From Burkholderia sp. BCC0322 (GTDB lineage: Bacteria; Pseudomonadota; Gammaproteobacteria; Burkholderiales; Burkholderiaceae), in the NCBI RefSeq assembly GCF_902833045.1, contig NZ_CADFDU010000005.1, positions 310,583-374,582 on the forward strand: a stretch of DNA of 64,000 nucleotides. The letters are read 5' to 3'. The position numbers were made by a program, and so were the translations under genes. Each line of letters opens with the position of its first letter. The stretch's first letter is position 1. Below, piece after piece: positions 60,769 through 64,000 of the stretch. The notes under the pieces are model-generated. The model was not told the origin of the DNA, made no database searches, and was given only the letters and a program-made list of their open reading frames with translations.

Positions 60769-62361
60769 ATGACACTACTGATTGGGGTCCCTCTGGAGAC
60801 GGCCCACGAGGAGCGGCGCGTAGCGACCGTTCCCGACGTGGTCGAGAAGCTGATCAAGCTCGGGTTCTCGGTGGCCGTGCAAAGCGGCGCCGGCATCGGC
60901 GCGAACTTCAGCGATGACGACTACCGCACGGCCGGGGCCGAAGTGGTGGCGACGGCTGCCGATCTGTGGGGCCGCAGCGATATCGTCCTCAAGGTGCGCC
61001 CGCCGAGCAGCGAAGAAGTCGCGCTGATGCGCGAGGGCGGCGCGCTGATCGGCTTCGTCTGGCCGGCCCAGAACCCTGAACTGATGCAGCAGCTGGCCGC
61101 GAAGCGGGCCACGGTGCTGGCGATCGATTCGCTGCCGCGCACGCTGTCGCGCGCGCAGAAGATGGATGCACTGACGTCGATGGCCGGCGTGAGCGGTTAC
61201 CGCGCCGTCATCGAGGCGGCCCACGCGTTCGGCCGTTACTTCAACGGGCAGATCACGGCCGCGGGCAAGGTGCCGCCGGCCAAGGTGTTCATCGCCGGCG
61301 CGGGCGTCGCCGGCCTCGCGGCGATCGGCACGGCCGCGGGCCTCGGCGCGATCGTGCGCGCCAACGACACGCGTGCGGAAGTGGCCGACCAGGTCAAGTC
61401 GCTGGGCGGTGAATTCGTCAAGGTCGACTACGAGGAAGAGGGCTCGGGCGGCGGCGGCTACGCGAAGGTGATGAGCGAAGGCTTCCAGCAGGCGCAGCGC
61501 GCGATGTACGCGCAGCAGGCCAAGGACGCGGACATCATCATCACCACCGCGCTGATTCCGGGCAAGCCGGCGCCGAAGCTGATTACGGCCGAGATGGTGC
61601 AATCGATGAAGCCGGGCAGCGTGATCGTCGACATGGCAGGCGAGCAAGGCGGCAACTGCGAGCTGACGGTGCCGGGCGAGGCGGTGGTGCGTCATGGCGT
61701 GACCATCATCGGCTACACGGATCTCGCGTCGCGCCTGGCACGGCAGTCGTCGACACTCTATGCGACCAACCTGCTGCGCGTGGTCGAAGAGCTGTGCAAG
61801 GCCAAGGACGGCACGATCAACGTCGACTTCGCCGACGACGCGATCCGCGGCCTCACGGTCATCAAGGAAGGTAACGTCACCTGGCCGCCGCCGCCGATCC
61901 AGCAGCCGGCCGCCGCGCCGAAACCCGCCGCGCCGCCGGTCGCGGCAACCGCGTCCAAGGGGCACGGTCACGGCAGCGGCGCGCCGATGTCGGCGAAATC
62001 GCTCGCCATCGTGTTCGCCGTCGGCGCACTGGCGTTCCTGCTGGTCGGCCAGTTCGCGCCGGCCACGTTCCTGTCGCACTTCACGGTCTTCGTGCTGGCC
62101 TGCTTCGTCGGCTACATGGTGATCTGGAACGTCACGCCGTCGCTGCATACGCCGCTGATGAGCGTCACCAACGCGATCTCGTCGATCATCGCGATCGGCG
62201 CGCTGGTGCAGGTCGCGCCGCCGTTGGGCGACGCGGCGGCGGAGGGCCGTCCGTCAGGACTGATCCTGGGCCTGGCGGTGGGCGCGCTGACGCTCACGGC
62301 CGTCAACATGTTCGGCGGTTTCGCGGTGACGCGACGCATGCTGGCGATGTTCCGCAAGTAA
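60769..62361 (+). CDS. pntA: NAD(P) transhydrogenase subunit alpha
   Basis: 530-residue subunit. The NAD(H)-binding dI domain comprises about 1-380 ('[19 protein letters not shown]', 'RPPSSEEV', '[22 protein letters not shown]' Rossmann loop, '[11 protein letters not shown]'). A Pro/Ala linker (about 380-410) leads to four membrane helices of dII (about 415-525). ATG 60769 gives the family start ([10 protein letters not shown]). It transfers hydride between NADH and NADP+ in the membrane, driven by proton flow, with PntB at 62375. Confidence 0.95.
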   Translation: MTLLIGVPLETAHEERRVATVPDVVEKLIKLGFSVAVQSGAGIGANFSDDDYRTAGAEVVATAADLWGRSDIVLKVRPPSSEEVALMREGGALIGFVWPAQNPELMQQLAAKRATVLAIDSLPRTLSRAQKMDALTSMAGVSGYRAVIEAAHAFGRYFNGQITAAGKVPPAKVFIAGAGVAGLAAIGTAAGLGAIVRANDTRAEVADQVKSLGGEFVKVDYEEEGSGGGGYAKVMSEGFQQAQRAMYAQQAKDADIIITTALIPGKPAPKLITAEMVQSMKPGSVIVDMAGEQGGNCELTVPGEAVVRHGVTIIGYTDLASRLARQSSTLYATNLLRVVEELCKAKDGTINVDFADDAIRGLTVIKEGNVTWPPPPIQQPAAAPKPAAPPVAATASKGHGHGSGAPMSAKSLAIVFAVGALAFLLVGQFAPATFLSHFTVFVLACFVGYMVIWNVTPSLHTPLMSVTNAISSIIAIGALVQVAPPLGDAAAEGRPSGLILGLAVGALTLTAVNMFGGFAVTRRMLAMFRK

Positions 62362-62374
62362 GGAGACGACAACC

Positions 62375-63787
<1,413 letters not shown>

Positions 63788-64000
63788 CGGGGAGCAGGGC
63801 CGGGTGCGTGCGCGGGTCGAACGACGTCGGCGGATAGTCGGCTGATCGAGGCCCGGCACGCCGGGCATGCGCATTGGGGAAGGCACGGCAGTGCGAAGCG
63901 GGGTGGTACGTTTCGCACTGCCTGCCGGTAAAAGACAGCGATCGATCGTCGGCGTGTAGATCGACGATCAACGGGCATGATGCCGTTGGCACGGAGGGGC
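63788..64000. other. End of window, non-coding with two hairpins
   Basis: No gene seen. A perfect 11 bp inverted repeat GGCAGTGCGAA (63887-63897) and TTCGCACTGCC (63912-63922) forms a stem with a 14-base loop, and a smaller one pairs GATCGTCG (63944-63951) with CGACGATC (63962-63969). These may help end the pntAB transcript, but no T-run is seen. Confidence 0.45.

Noticed and set aside
60775-62148. 457-codon minus-strand frame opposite pntA
   Set aside because: Shadow of pntA; His/Arg-rich with no recognisable family.

Overview
The window is GC-rich (about 65%, strong G/C bias at third codon positions). It has the look of a Burkholderia replicon, probably Burkholderia cepacia complex, judged by recalled similarity: a YtfT/YjfF sugar importer, an ESPR-type trimeric autotransporter, a fused double-length UvrA, many LysR regulators and split PntA/PntB. 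This assignment rests on gene content and composition only; no search was run. No rRNA, tRNA or CRISPR was seen.

Region 1 (1-11.9 kb): the end of a sugar ABC importer (ytfT-yjfF). Then comes a minus-strand two-component pair, a 7TMR-DISM histidine kinase and a receiver-AraC regulator. A 1.4 kb AT-richer non-coding stretch separates this pair from a 1573-residue trimeric autotransporter adhesin and a small BamE-like lipoprotein. Region 2 (11.9-15.9 kb): a decayed queH fragment, then a lower-GC gene set matching the oxygen-dependent, folate-independent methionine synthase system: MesX (DUF1852), MesD (core MetE) and a flavin reductase. Region 3 (16-24 kb): small conserved hypotheticals, then a tightly overlapping haem-copper oxidase operon (membrane protein, CoxII fused to cytochrome c, CoxI, two CoxIII-like, CoxIV-like) ending in a Tat-exported HiPIP, a plausible electron donor.

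Region 4 (24-37.4 kb): an accessory oxidoreductase region. A LysR gene is divergent from an alpha/beta hydrolase - LLM flavin monooxygenase - MDR reductase set, followed by two SDRs, an AfsR-like winged-helix ATPase with PhzF, an AraC regulator, a cysteine synthase fragment, and an F420-reductase-like protein plus two SDRs divergent from a second LysR. Region 5 (37.4-41.2 kb): scarred DNA with an internally deleted IS3 element, an orphan gene and two GNAT genes beside a duplicated ~165 bp repeat. Region 6 (41.2-50.1 kb): a 1967-residue tandem UvrA behind a perfect CTGT-N8-ACAG LexA box, a truncated-type solute-binding protein and an RhlE-like helicase. Region 7 (50.1-58.7 kb): IS66 and IS30 remnants, a SRPBCC-MarR pair with a 20 bp palindromic operator, orphan genes, a GntR-DAACS symporter pair, a GNAT, and an MBL hydrolase - tautomerase - small enzyme operon divergent from a LysR. 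Region 8 (58.8-64 kb): an Amj-type lipid II flippase homologue with a P-loop kinase, then pntA-pntB transhydrogenase.

The most notable items are the compact MesX-MesD-flavin reductase set in foreign-looking DNA, the SOS-box-controlled four-cassette UvrA, and the CoxII-c/HiPIP oxidase operon. None is certain to be undescribed. The least explained are the orphan genes at 38.5 kb and 51.5-53 kb and the repeat pair at 39-40 kb.
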